Assembly: GCA_021776235.1 (NCBI GenBank)
Contig: JAJFGG010000014.1
Location: forward strand, 35,167-99,166
From: Alphaproteobacteria bacterium
GTDB taxonomy: Bacteria > Pseudomonadota > Alphaproteobacteria > GCA-2731375
Reading direction: 5' to 3'
Length of the DNA stretch: 64,000 nucleotides
Positions 28,039 to 37,100 of the stretch are shown in pieces. Every line of letters begins with the position of its first letter. The stretch's first letter is position 1. The notes below the pieces were generated by a model, which had not been told where the DNA came from, made no database searches, and saw nothing but the letters and a program-made list of their open reading frames with translations. Position numbers and translations under genes: made by a program.

Positions 28039-28289
28039 GCTTCGCGCTTCCGGCCGACCAGGGCGGTCACGGCGTCGATACTCTGGAAGTTCTCCATTTC
28101 CAGATCTTCGGATTCGATCTCGATATCGAACTCGCGCTCAATGTAGGCCACGAGCTGGATGGCGAACAGGGAGTTGCCGAAGCCGAGGGCGAAGATATTG
28201 TCATGGTCGGCCACTTCGCGGCCCTCGAAGGAGCGCGACATGAAGCCACGGATGCTGGTACGAATGCAGTCGTTCATAATCTTACTCAC
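28035..28289 (-). CDS. Free-standing acyl carrier protein for extender-unit synthesis
   Basis: 84 residues. LGFGNSLFAIQLVAYIEREF contains the phosphopantetheine-attachment Ser in a GxxxS context typical of the ACPs of alkoxy/aminomalonyl pathways (FkbJ/ZmaH type) rather than fatty-acid ACP (DSL). I take GTG 28289, preceded by AGGA; ATG four codons in is possible. It overlaps the dehydrogenase start and is 15 bp from the upstream 3-hydroxyacyl dehydrogenase, so it is the core of the cassette. Confidence 0.88.
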   Translation of the reverse strand: MSKIMNDCIRTSIRGFMSRSFEGREVADHDNIFALGFGNSLFAIQLVAYIEREFDIEIESEDLEMENFQSIDAVTALVGRKREA

Positions 28290-28304
28290 TGACTATCCTG
28301 AGAA

Positions 28305-29156
28305 TCAGACGCTGTAATCGAAGAATCCCTTGCCGCTCTTTTTCCCGAATTGGCCCGCATAGACCAAGCGCTTGAGAAGCGGGCAGGCGCGGTACTTAGT
28401 GTCATTGAACTCGTCGTACAGGACCTCGAGTGACCGCAGGACGGTATCTAAACCGATCAGGTCCGCCGTCTCAAGGGGCCCCATCTTGTGGCCGAAACAG
28501 GTCTTGAACAGGCGGTCGACCTCCTGGGCGCCGGCGACCCCCTCGTGCACCAGGAACATAGCTTCGTTCACCATAAGCATCATTACACGGTTGGTCACGA
28601 AGCCCGGCGAGTCCTGGACAACGATGGACTGCCGTCCGGCCTGTTCCACCAGCGCGCAGGCCGCCGCGATCACCGCGTCTGAGCTTTGCACAGCCCGGAT
28701 GACCTCCACCATCGGCATGAGCGGGACAGGGTTCATGAAGTGCATGCCTACGTAGCGCTCCGGGTGGCTCCCCGCACCAGCGATGCGGGTGATAGGGATG
28801 GCCGAGGTGTTGGCCGCGACAGCGACGCCGGGCTGAACAATGCCGGCCAGGCGGCCGTGGAGCGCTTGCTTGGCCAACCAGTCCTCGGCGATGTTCTCGA
28901 TGACGAAGTCGACATCGGCCAGGGCTTTCAACTCCTGCGTGAAGGTCATCCGGCCCAGAACCTCGTCGGGGTCCAGGCGCTCGGATCCGAGCAGGCCAAA
29001 TAGCCGGACGTCCCTGTGAATGGATTTGCGGGCGGTCGCGAGCTGCCCTTCGGCGATGTCTACGAGGACGACCTGATGCCCGGTCTGCGCGAAGAGCTGG
29101 GCAACGCCGGAACCGATTACGCCCGCTCCGACGACACCTATTCGCTGGACGCTCAT
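28305..29156 (-). CDS. 3-hydroxyacyl-CoA/ACP dehydrogenase
   Basis: 283 residues from ATG 29156 (MSVQRIGVVGAGVIGSGVAQ), with GGGAG seven bases upstream. A 75-residue upstream extension in frame is out of character and rejected. NAD-binding Rossmann motif GxGxxG at the start, then FVIENIAED, ANTSAIPI, HFMNPVPLMPMVEVI, DSPGFVTNRVMMLMVNEA and GLDTVLRSLEVLYDEFND, standard for short 3-hydroxyacyl-CoA dehydrogenases. Paired with the ACP and ACAD, it would oxidise the side-chain hydroxyl of the carrier-bound substrate (for serine, to the aldehyde). First gene of the coupled cassette. Confidence 0.9.
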   Translation of the reverse strand: MSVQRIGVVGAGVIGSGVAQLFAQTGHQVVLVDIAEGQLATARKSIHRDVRLFGLLGSERLDPDEVLGRMTFTQELKALADVDFVIENIAEDWLAKQALHGRLAGIVQPGVAVAANTSAIPITRIAGAGSHPERYVGMHFMNPVPLMPMVEVIRAVQSSDAVIAAACALVEQAGRQSIVVQDSPGFVTNRVMMLMVNEAMFLVHEGVAGAQEVDRLFKTCFGHKMGPLETADLIGLDTVLRSLEVLYDEFNDTKYRACPLLKRLVYAGQFGKKSGKGFFDYSV

Positions 29157-29377
29157 CTGGTGACTCCCAAGTCTCTCACCGGTTGCTATCCGGTGCATAG
29201 TAGTGGAGGCAGGGATCGTTGTCACGGCGGGCATGGCATGGAACCAAGGGGTTCGTACTTGGAATTTCGCGCCATGGCGCGACATGGGAAAAAGCCGCGC
29301 ATTCCGACGAAAACGCCCAGGTGAGCGCCCTCCTGGTTGCTGCTTCCGTCTTGCTCTCGGGCCCATGGCTGGAGGAC

Positions 29378-32300
29378 TCACGCATCGGCGTCGTCCGCGG
29401 CGTAGCTGGGACCCTCGTCGGCGAGCATGTGTCGCAACTCCGGGTCGGTCAGCGCCCCGACCTCGACCAGCAATCGCTCGAGGGTAGCCGGATCGGTCAT
29501 CTCCGCCTGCTTGCTCACCACCGCCTCGGCGAGCTCTGCGATGGTCGGAGCCTCGAGTAGCAGGGCGAGCGACATCTCGACGTGCAACTTCGAAGAAATG
29601 CGCGCATTCAACTGGGTCGCCAGCAACGAATGGCCGCCGAGCTCGAAGAAGTTATCGTGCACACCCACCGAGACGACGCCGAAGAGCTCCTGCCAGATCT
29701 CCGCGAGCTGGCGCTCGAGCTCGCCGCGCGGCGCTTCGTACGGGGTCGAGAGATCGGCGCGCTCGTGTAGCGTGAGCGGACCCGTCTCGCGATCCTGGCG
29801 TCCGTCGCGCTCGATCCACTGTTGCAGCCGTGCCCGGAGATCGCCTGAGGACACCACAACCTGGCCAGGGTAGCCTTCGGCAAGGATACGCTCGCATGCA
29901 GCGGCTCCCTCTTCGGGCTCCATTACGAATTGACTCACGCTCGCCCCAAGGCCGGCCACCACCGGCCGCAGATCGGGCAGGCGCCAACTGTCCCAGTCCA
30001 CGCTCGTCCACACGGTACCGCCGTTGCTATTCTTCCAGCGCGCAAAGGCATCCATGAACAGGTTGGCGGCGCTATAAGCAGAGAAGCCGATTCCGCCGAG
30101 CACTGCGGACAGGGAAGACATGAGCAAACAGAAATCAAGCGGCCGGTCACCGAGCACCTGCTCCAGGACCATCAGCCCATGGACCTTGGCGGCGAACTGC
30201 GCCTCCGCGTCGGACTTACTCGCTCGGCCTATTTCGCAGAATGTCTCTACGCCGACGGCGCCGGCACCGTGGAAGACGCCGTGCAATTCGCCGAAGCGCG
30301 CGTCGACCGCGGCCAGAGCCCGGCTCATGGCATCGCGGCTGGACACGTCGGCGCGCAGTAGCAGGACCTCGGATCCCAGCGCCTCGAGCGCCTGAAGCTC
30401 GCGGATCTTCAAACCTGTCGGGTCGTCTCCGTCGTGCTCGGCGAGCCAGCGGGCCCAGTCGGATTGCGCCGGAAACACGGACCTGCCGACCAGCACCAGC
30501 CGTGCCTGCACGGTCTGCGCCAGATGCCGCGCCAGCACCATGCCGACCCCGCCCAGGCCACCGGTCAGGAGGTAGACCCCGTGTTGGCGATAGGGTGAAC
30601 GACGGCCGTCCACGGTCTCGAGCCGAACCGGCTGGTAGTCCTGCACCCAGCGGGTCCTGCGCCGGTAGGCCACCACCGGGTCGGTCGAACTGCTTCGAAT
30701 CTCGTCGCACAGCTGGGTCAGAAGGACATCGCGCTGACGCCGGTCATCCGGCGGAATGTCCATGTCCAGGCAACGGCAGATCATTCCGGGATGTTCCTGT
30801 GCGGCCACCATGGCCGGTGCACGCAGGGTTGCCTTCTCCGGCGCCAGATCGTCGCCGCCGTTGACCTCCTGGGTCTGGTTCGCGACGACATCGAGCCTGA
30901 CGGAACTCTCCAGGTTCTCCTTGAACAGTGCCTGGAGCAGATGCATCAGGCTGTGGAAACCGAGCCCCTGCTCGCGCTCGAACCGCGCGCTCGTGGGCGC
31001 GGCGCGCTCATGCGGGGTCAGGCCCCATAGGTGAACGACATGCGCCGGCGCCTGCCCCCGCTCGCACAGCTCGCGCAGCACGGCTAGGTAGTCCGCACTG
31101 GCAAGCGGATCGACGACGAAACGCTCCCCGCCATTGTGGAACCCGCTACCCGGCTCGACGGTCGCAACCCTTTCGCCTTCGGCACGAAGCCGCTCTGCGA
31201 GGTCCGCACCCACCGCGCAACGGTCGACGAACAGCAGCCAGCTGCCGGGACCGTCACTGGACTGGGCTCGCGGGCGGACCGAGGGCTTCCAGCACGGCAG
31301 GTATAACCAGTCCGCGATGTCCGGCCTTTTTAGCAGCGATACTTCCGTCGCCGTAGTCGACCCGGCGACGGGTGGATCGATCCAGTGCCGTTGCCGTTCG
31401 AAGGGGTAGGTTGGCAGGCTTGCGCGCCGCGGATGCTCCGGCGCCAGGAACCGAGACATGTCGAGCGGCGCCCCCGCGAGCCACAGCTGACCCATGGCGC
31501 GCACGACGACGGCCAACTCGGACTGGCGGTCATAGGACCACCTCATGGTGGGGATCACCGGGTTCTCCCGCGAAGGGATCCTCGATCGCTCGCCGATAGC
31601 GTGAGAGGTAAGGCCCTGGCCGGGGCCAACCTCGAGCAGGACCCGCCTCGGATCCTCGAGCAGCACGGACAGCCCCGGCTGGAACCGGACCGTACGACAG
31701 AGGTGCTGCCCCCAGTACACCGGGTCGGTCGCCTGCTTGTCCGTGATCCACGTCCCCGTCGTGCACGAAATATAGGGGATCCGCGGCGGGTTCAGCTCGA
31801 CCCGTCTCGTGATAGCGGTCAACGGTTCGGCGATCGCAGCCATCATCTCCGAATGATAGGCGCGCGTGGTGCGCAACCGCTGCGAACTGATCCCGCGTTC
31901 GGCGAGCCCGGCCTCGAGTTCGTCGATTGCGCCGTCTTCACCCGAGGCGACGCAAAGCGAGGCGCCGTTCACCGCCCCGACCGTCACCGCGGACGGCAGC
32001 AGCGCGCGCAGCGCCTCCTCACCCAAGGGCACCGCCAGCATGGCGCCCGTCGTCACCTGTGACTGGATCAGCAGCGCTCTTGCGGTCACCAGCTCGAGGG
32101 CGTCCGCGAGCGAGAGAACGCCGCTCAAGTACGCCGCCACGAATTCGCCGATGCTATGGCCGATCATGGCGTCGGGCTCGATGCCCCAGCTTTGAATGAG
32201 CTCCGCCAGGGCAACTTCGGTAACGAAGATCGCCGGTTGGGCAACGGCAGGTTGATCCGGCGCGGGGTCGGCGCCCTTCTCCTTGCCGAGCATGGCGCGC

Positions 32301-34135
32301 AGGTCGAGCCTCGGATTGCTGTTCGGCGCCGCGCCCGCGGTTCCTTCCAGCACCGGATGGGACCAGTCCCGGCCAGGGTAAAGGAAATCCCTGATGTCTA
32401 TATCCAATTGTGAACCTAGCAGCTCGGCACAGCGGTCGATTGAATTCCGGAAGCCAGGCTCGGTAGCGTAAAGCTCCCAGCCCATATCCGGATAATGGTC
32501 GCCCAGTCCGGGGAACATGAAGGTCACCGACGGCCTCTCGGCGGAAACCACCGCGGTCGGACTTCGATGCCTGTCGCCTGTACGCAGGGCAGCGATTGCA
32601 TCCTCGCGGCCGTCGAACACCAGGATGCGTCGGTGCTCGAAGGCCCGCCGTCCCCGACGCAAGGTGTAGCCCACGTCCGTGAGATCGAGCTCGGGAGCCT
32701 GCTCGAGACGTTCCGCCAGGCGCTCAGTCGCGACCTCCAGCGCCGTGGAAGTGCGGGCCGACAGGACCAGAAGATCGTAGGGTCTGCGTTGTCCGAGCGG
32801 CGCGGGAGGCTGCTCCGGAGCCGGCGCCTCCTCTAGCAGGACGTGGACGTTCGTGCCGCCAATTCCGAACGAGCTGACGCCGGCGCGGGCCGGCGACCCG
32901 CAGTCCGGTATTGGGCGCAGCCGGGCGTTGACGTAAAACGGACTGCCACTGAAGTCGATCTGGGGGTTCGGCTCCTCGAAGTGCAAGGTCGGCGGAATCT
33001 GGCGGTGTCGCAGCGCCAGCACCGTCTTGATAAACCCGGCAATCCCCGCCGCCGCGTCCAGGTGCCCGATGTTGCTCTTGACCGAGCCGAGGGCACAGTC
33101 TGGCGCGCCGTCGCCGTCCTCGAAGGCCTCGACCAGGGCGGCAAACTCGATGGGATCGCCCAGGGGCGTCGCCGCGCCGTGCGTCTCGACCATGGTCAAC
33201 GTCCCTGGTTCGAAACCGGCGATCGCCATCGCCTCGGTGATCACCTGCGCCTCGCCCGCACCGCTCGGCGCTGTGTAGCCCACTTTCTCGCTGCCGTCGT
33301 TGTTGACGGCCGAGCCGCGGATCACGGCATGCACAACGTCGCCGTCGGCAATCGCATCGTCCAGACGCTTGAGCACGACGACGCCAACCCCGTCACTGGA
33401 GACCGTGCCCCGGGCGCGGGCGTCGAAAGGCCGGCAGTGCCCGTCGGGAGATAGGATGCCTCCGTCCTGATAGCGGTAGCCGGTGACCAGGGGCAGGTGC
33501 ACGGAGACCCCGCCGGCCAGGGCCATGTCGCTCTCATAGGCGAGCAGGCTCTGACACGCCAAGTGAACCGCCAACAGCGAGGTCGAGCACGCGCTGCCCA
33601 CGCTTACGCTGGGTCCGTGCAGGTCGAGATGATAGGAAACGCTGGTCGCGAGAAAGGTCGGGTCGTTGCCGACCGCCATCTGGAAATTGCCAGCCACTTC
33701 CGCCAGGCTCCGATTCGGCCACAAGTTGCTTACCAGGTAAATGCTGAGGATGCTGCCGGCAAAAACGCCGATCGCTCCCGGATAGTCCCGGGACTCGTAG
33801 CCGGCATCCTCCATGGCCGACCAGGCACACTCAAGGTAAACCCGCTGCTGGGGATCCGTGATCGCGGCATCGCGGGGGCTAAAGCCGAAGAACCCCGCGT
33901 CGAAGCAATCCGCCTGCTCGAGTACACCCTTGGCGCCGACGTAGCCCGGCTGCCCGATATGCTCGGGATCGACGCCCGCTGCCCGCAGCTCGTCCTCGGT
34001 GAAGAACGTGATGGATTCTTTACCGTCGCGTAGGTTGCGCCAGAATTCGTCCGGCGACTCGGCGCCGGGGAATCGACAGGCCATACCGATTACGGCGATG
34101 GCCCCGGGCGGGGAGCCAGTCTCGTCGTCGCTCAC
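29378..34135 (-). CDS. PKS1: type I polyketide synthase module KS-AT-KR-ACP
   Basis: 1585 residues. KS (about 10-435) has Cys183 (VGSACSTS), His319 (ETHGAAT) and His358 (NIGHLD). AT (about 535-900) has GHSIGEF with Ser661 and a specificity motif RAYHS at 758-762. The KR structural half (about 940-1170) precedes the catalytic KR (TGGLGGVG at 1191; SSLSAVLG and AYSAANLF). ACP has GGHSL, Ser1503, and is followed by a docking-like tail (ALTDPELRHMLADE). There is no DH, so the unit should keep a beta-hydroxyl. The ATG overlaps the NRPS2 stop (ATGA), so it is coupled to NRPS2. The AT may take the unusual extender supplied by the neighbouring cassette. Confidence 0.93.
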   Translation of the reverse strand: MSDDETGSPPGAIAVIGMACRFPGAESPDEFWRNLRDGKESITFFTEDELRAAGVDPEHIGQPGYVGAKGVLEQADCFDAGFFGFSPRDAAITDPQQRVYLECAWSAMEDAGYESRDYPGAIGVFAGSILSIYLVSNLWPNRSLAEVAGNFQMAVGNDPTFLATSVSYHLDLHGPSVSVGSACSTSLLAVHLACQSLLAYESDMALAGGVSVHLPLVTGYRYQDGGILSPDGHCRPFDARARGTVSSDGVGVVVLKRLDDAIADGDVVHAVIRGSAVNNDGSEKVGYTAPSGAGEAQVITEAMAIAGFEPGTLTMVETHGAATPLGDPIEFAALVEAFEDGDGAPDCALGSVKSNIGHLDAAAGIAGFIKTVLALRHRQIPPTLHFEEPNPQIDFSGSPFYVNARLRPIPDCGSPARAGVSSFGIGGTNVHVLLEEAPAPEQPPAPLGQRRPYDLLVLSARTSTALEVATERLAERLEQAPELDLTDVGYTLRRGRRAFEHRRILVFDGREDAIAALRTGDRHRSPTAVVSAERPSVTFMFPGLGDHYPDMGWELYATEPGFRNSIDRCAELLGSQLDIDIRDFLYPGRDWSHPVLEGTAGAAPNSNPRLDLRAMLGKEKGADPAPDQPAVAQPAIFVTEVALAELIQSWGIEPDAMIGHSIGEFVAAYLSGVLSLADALELVTARALLIQSQVTTGAMLAVPLGEEALRALLPSAVTVGAVNGASLCVASGEDGAIDELEAGLAERGISSQRLRTTRAYHSEMMAAIAEPLTAITRRVELNPPRIPYISCTTGTWITDKQATDPVYWGQHLCRTVRFQPGLSVLLEDPRRVLLEVGPGQGLTSHAIGERSRIPSRENPVIPTMRWSYDRQSELAVVVRAMGQLWLAGAPLDMSRFLAPEHPRRASLPTYPFERQRHWIDPPVAGSTTATEVSLLKRPDIADWLYLPCWKPSVRPRAQSSDGPGSWLLFVDRCAVGADLAERLRAEGERVATVEPGSGFHNGGERFVVDPLASADYLAVLRELCERGQAPAHVVHLWGLTPHERAAPTSARFEREQGLGFHSLMHLLQALFKENLESSVRLDVVANQTQEVNGGDDLAPEKATLRAPAMVAAQEHPGMICRCLDMDIPPDDRRQRDVLLTQLCDEIRSSSTDPVVAYRRRTRWVQDYQPVRLETVDGRRSPYRQHGVYLLTGGLGGVGMVLARHLAQTVQARLVLVGRSVFPAQSDWARWLAEHDGDDPTGLKIRELQALEALGSEVLLLRADVSSRDAMSRALAAVDARFGELHGVFHGAGAVGVETFCEIGRASKSDAEAQFAAKVHGLMVLEQVLGDRPLDFCLLMSSLSAVLGGIGFSAYSAANLFMDAFARWKNSNGGTVWTSVDWDSWRLPDLRPVVAGLGASVSQFVMEPEEGAAACERILAEGYPGQVVVSSGDLRARLQQWIERDGRQDRETGPLTLHERADLSTPYEAPRGELERQLAEIWQELFGVVSVGVHDNFFELGGHSLLATQLNARISSKLHVEMSLALLLEAPTIAELAEAVVSKQAEMTDPATLERLLVEVGALTDPELRHMLADEGPSYAADDADA

Positions 34136-37100
34136 TTCTGCCCTTCTACGCTCGTGTGGCTCTCTTCGCTGGCACTTGTCTTCCTGTCCTTGTGCATGGC
34201 CTTGCCCTTCACCTTCATCGCCTTGCCCTTCTCTTTCATCGCCTTCCCTTTCTCCTTCATCGCCTTGCTGCCGGCCTTCGCCATGGCCTTTGCGGACTGC
34301 GCCTTTTGACGCGCCGCGGCGCGCTGGCGGCTCTTGTCCCGGTCGACGGCCGCGGCCCGGCCCGGAGCCTCTTGACGACTTGCGTGCTCAGCGAGTGCCT
34401 CGACAGTCGGATACTTGAAGAGATCCGTGACGCCCATTTCGACGCCGATCGCCTCCCGGATGCGATCCTGGACCCTGAGGAGCAGGAGCGAATGCCCGCC
34501 CTGATCGAAGAAGTTCGTCTGCAGACCTACCTCGTCCAGGTCCAGCACCTCGCGCCAGATCTGCGCGATCACCCGCTCAACCTCGCTGCGCGGCGGGGCC
34601 AGCTCACCGTCACTCCCCTGCACGGACTCAGCACCGGCGGCGCGTAGCGACTGCCGGTCGACCTTGCCGCTCGTCGTCAGCGGCAGGCGGTCGAGCGGAA
34701 TGATTGTCGCAGGCACCATGTGCTCCGGAAGGCGTCCTCGCAACCGCTGTTTCAGGGCCGCTCCATCGAAGGCGGGTGCCGGCAGCGGCCGGAATACCTG
34801 CGTCGATCTCGGTACCTCGCCGTCCTCGAAGAACCGGTGGTAGAACGGCGATGCCCGAAACTCGGGTGCGTGGTGGGGCGAGCGATGTCGAAAGGGCACC
34901 GGCTCCCGATCAAGTCGGAGTAGAGAGCCCTCCACGAAGTAGTCCGGGTGGCAGGCATCCTCGCAGAGCACCGCGCCACAGGTGGTTTCGATCCGGTCGC
35001 CGGCAGCGACCACGAGTCCGGGGTCGAAGATCGGGAAGAAAACCGGTAGCCAGCAATGCTCGTTCTCGAGAATGTCAATCAGCTCGCCGGCCCCGGTATC
35101 GAGTGTAAGCCAAACCAGAAAGCCATCGAACCTTCCCTCACGCTCGATCAGGTGGTTCGTGTGACGGCGGAACTCGGTCTCAACGGGCCCACGGAAGTCG
35201 AGATCCTCGAACACGCAGGGCGCCCCGAGCAGTTGCGAGCGGTCGAGGCCCTGCACGCACAGGCGCAAGTCGAACGCATGGCCGACCTCGTCGAAGATCT
35301 TATCTACGTAACGGGCGGGCAGCGCTTCGAAGCCCGGATTCTCGAGCAGGGCGTCGGGAAGCTCGACCGGGGCATACATTGTCGTGCTGCGCGCCGGGAT
35401 CATCTCACCGCCCTTGCCGAGCAGGCGCCGTACACCGTTCAGCACCACAGCCGCGCCCTCACACCCTCCAATCGGGCCGACGATCTCGGAGACGCAGACA
35501 TCAACCGGCTCGGGCAGCTCGACCTCGGTGGCGTCGCCGTGAATCATCTCGATACAGTCTTCGAGGCCGAGCACGCGCGTGCGCTCGCGTGCCCTGGCGA
35601 AGGTGTCGGACAGCAGCTCGACGGCGTAGACTTTGCGCGCCTGCGCCTGGGCACAGAACCTCGCCAGCAGAGCTTCCGGACCGGTGCCGACGTCTAGAAC
35701 CACTTTGCCCCGGACCCTCTCGTCGATCGCCGCGCGGTAGCTCACGTTGCGCCGCTCGTCGCTGGTCATGGCGTGGTAAGCGAGCTCGTCGTAAACCAAG
35801 TACTCGGCAATCGACGGCCACCATTGCAGCCGCGGCGCGGGATCGTCGGGAACGCCGCTCGCCGGAACCACATAGGCGACCAGCCGCTGGTCTCCGTCCA
35901 CCACCACCGCGGCCTCCCGCAGTGAGGGCTCGGCATGCAGCGCCATCTCGATTTCTCCGGGCTCGACCCGCATGCCGCGGATCTTGACCTGGTCGTCGAG
36001 CCGGCCCAGGAACTCGATTTCCCCGTTCGGCAAGAACCGCCCGGCGTCACCGGTCCGGTACATGCGGCTGCCCGGCGTGCCGGAATACGGATCGGGAATA
36101 AAGCACTGTGCGGTCAGTCCAGGGCGATCCCAGTAGCCCCGCGCCACACCCGGCCCCCCGACGTGCAGCTCGCCGGGGACCCCGATGGGGACAGGGCGCA
36201 GGTCGGGTGCGAGGATATAGACCCGCGCATCTCCGATGGCGCGGCCGATTGAAGGCTTGCCGCGGTGGTCTGCGACCTCGGTGACAGTGGCGCACACGGC
36301 GCACTCCGTCGGCCCGTAGGCGTTGAGAAAGTGACGCCCGTCCGCCCAGTGAGCCACCACCTCGGCGGAACAGGCTTCGCCCGCCGAGACCAGGGTTTCG
36401 AGCGACGGCAAACCCGATGCGGGCAAACTGGACAGGACCGAGGGAGACAGTGTCACGGTGCTGATACGCCAGCGGGCCATCAGATCGAGCAGTTCGCGCG
36501 ACGGAATCAGCGCCTCGCGCGGCGCCATGTAGAGCCGGGCCCCGGACAGCAAGGCGGTGAAGATCTCGGACACCGAAGCGTCGTAGTCAAGGGAAGCGAA
36601 TTGCAGCACCCGGCTTTTCGATTCGATGCGGAACGCTGTGCGCTGGGCTTCGACCAGGTGGTGGAGTGACCGGTGCGTGATCTGCACCCCTTTGGGCCGC
36701 CCCGTCGAGCCCGAGGTGTGAATGAGGTAAGCCAGGTTGCCCGGACCGGCGCTGTCGCTCAGGTTCTGCGAGCTTTCTGCCGCGGGTACAGGGGCCGCAA
36801 GGGACGGCTCCGGGCCGAGCTCGTCGAGCGGGATCACCGGCGGCATTTCGGGACCGGAAAGGTCCACCAGCAAATCCGGCTGCGTCAGGACGACATGGGC
36901 GCCGCTGCCGACCGCAATGCTGCGCAGGCGGGCGCCCGGAGACGTCGGCTCAAGCGGAACGTAGGCGGCACCGGCCTTCAGCACCGCGAGGATCGCCACC
37001 AGCCGCACGAGCGATGCTTCCATGCAGATCACCACCCTCTCCTCAGTGGTGACGCCGAGCGCCCGCAGCCGACGAGCAAGCCGGTTGGCCCGGTCGTTCA

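Noticed and set aside
29157..29381. 75-residue extension of the 3-hydroxyacyl dehydrogenase
   Set aside because: Precedes the Rossmann GxGxxG start that normally opens the protein; ATG 29156 has a proper ribosome site.
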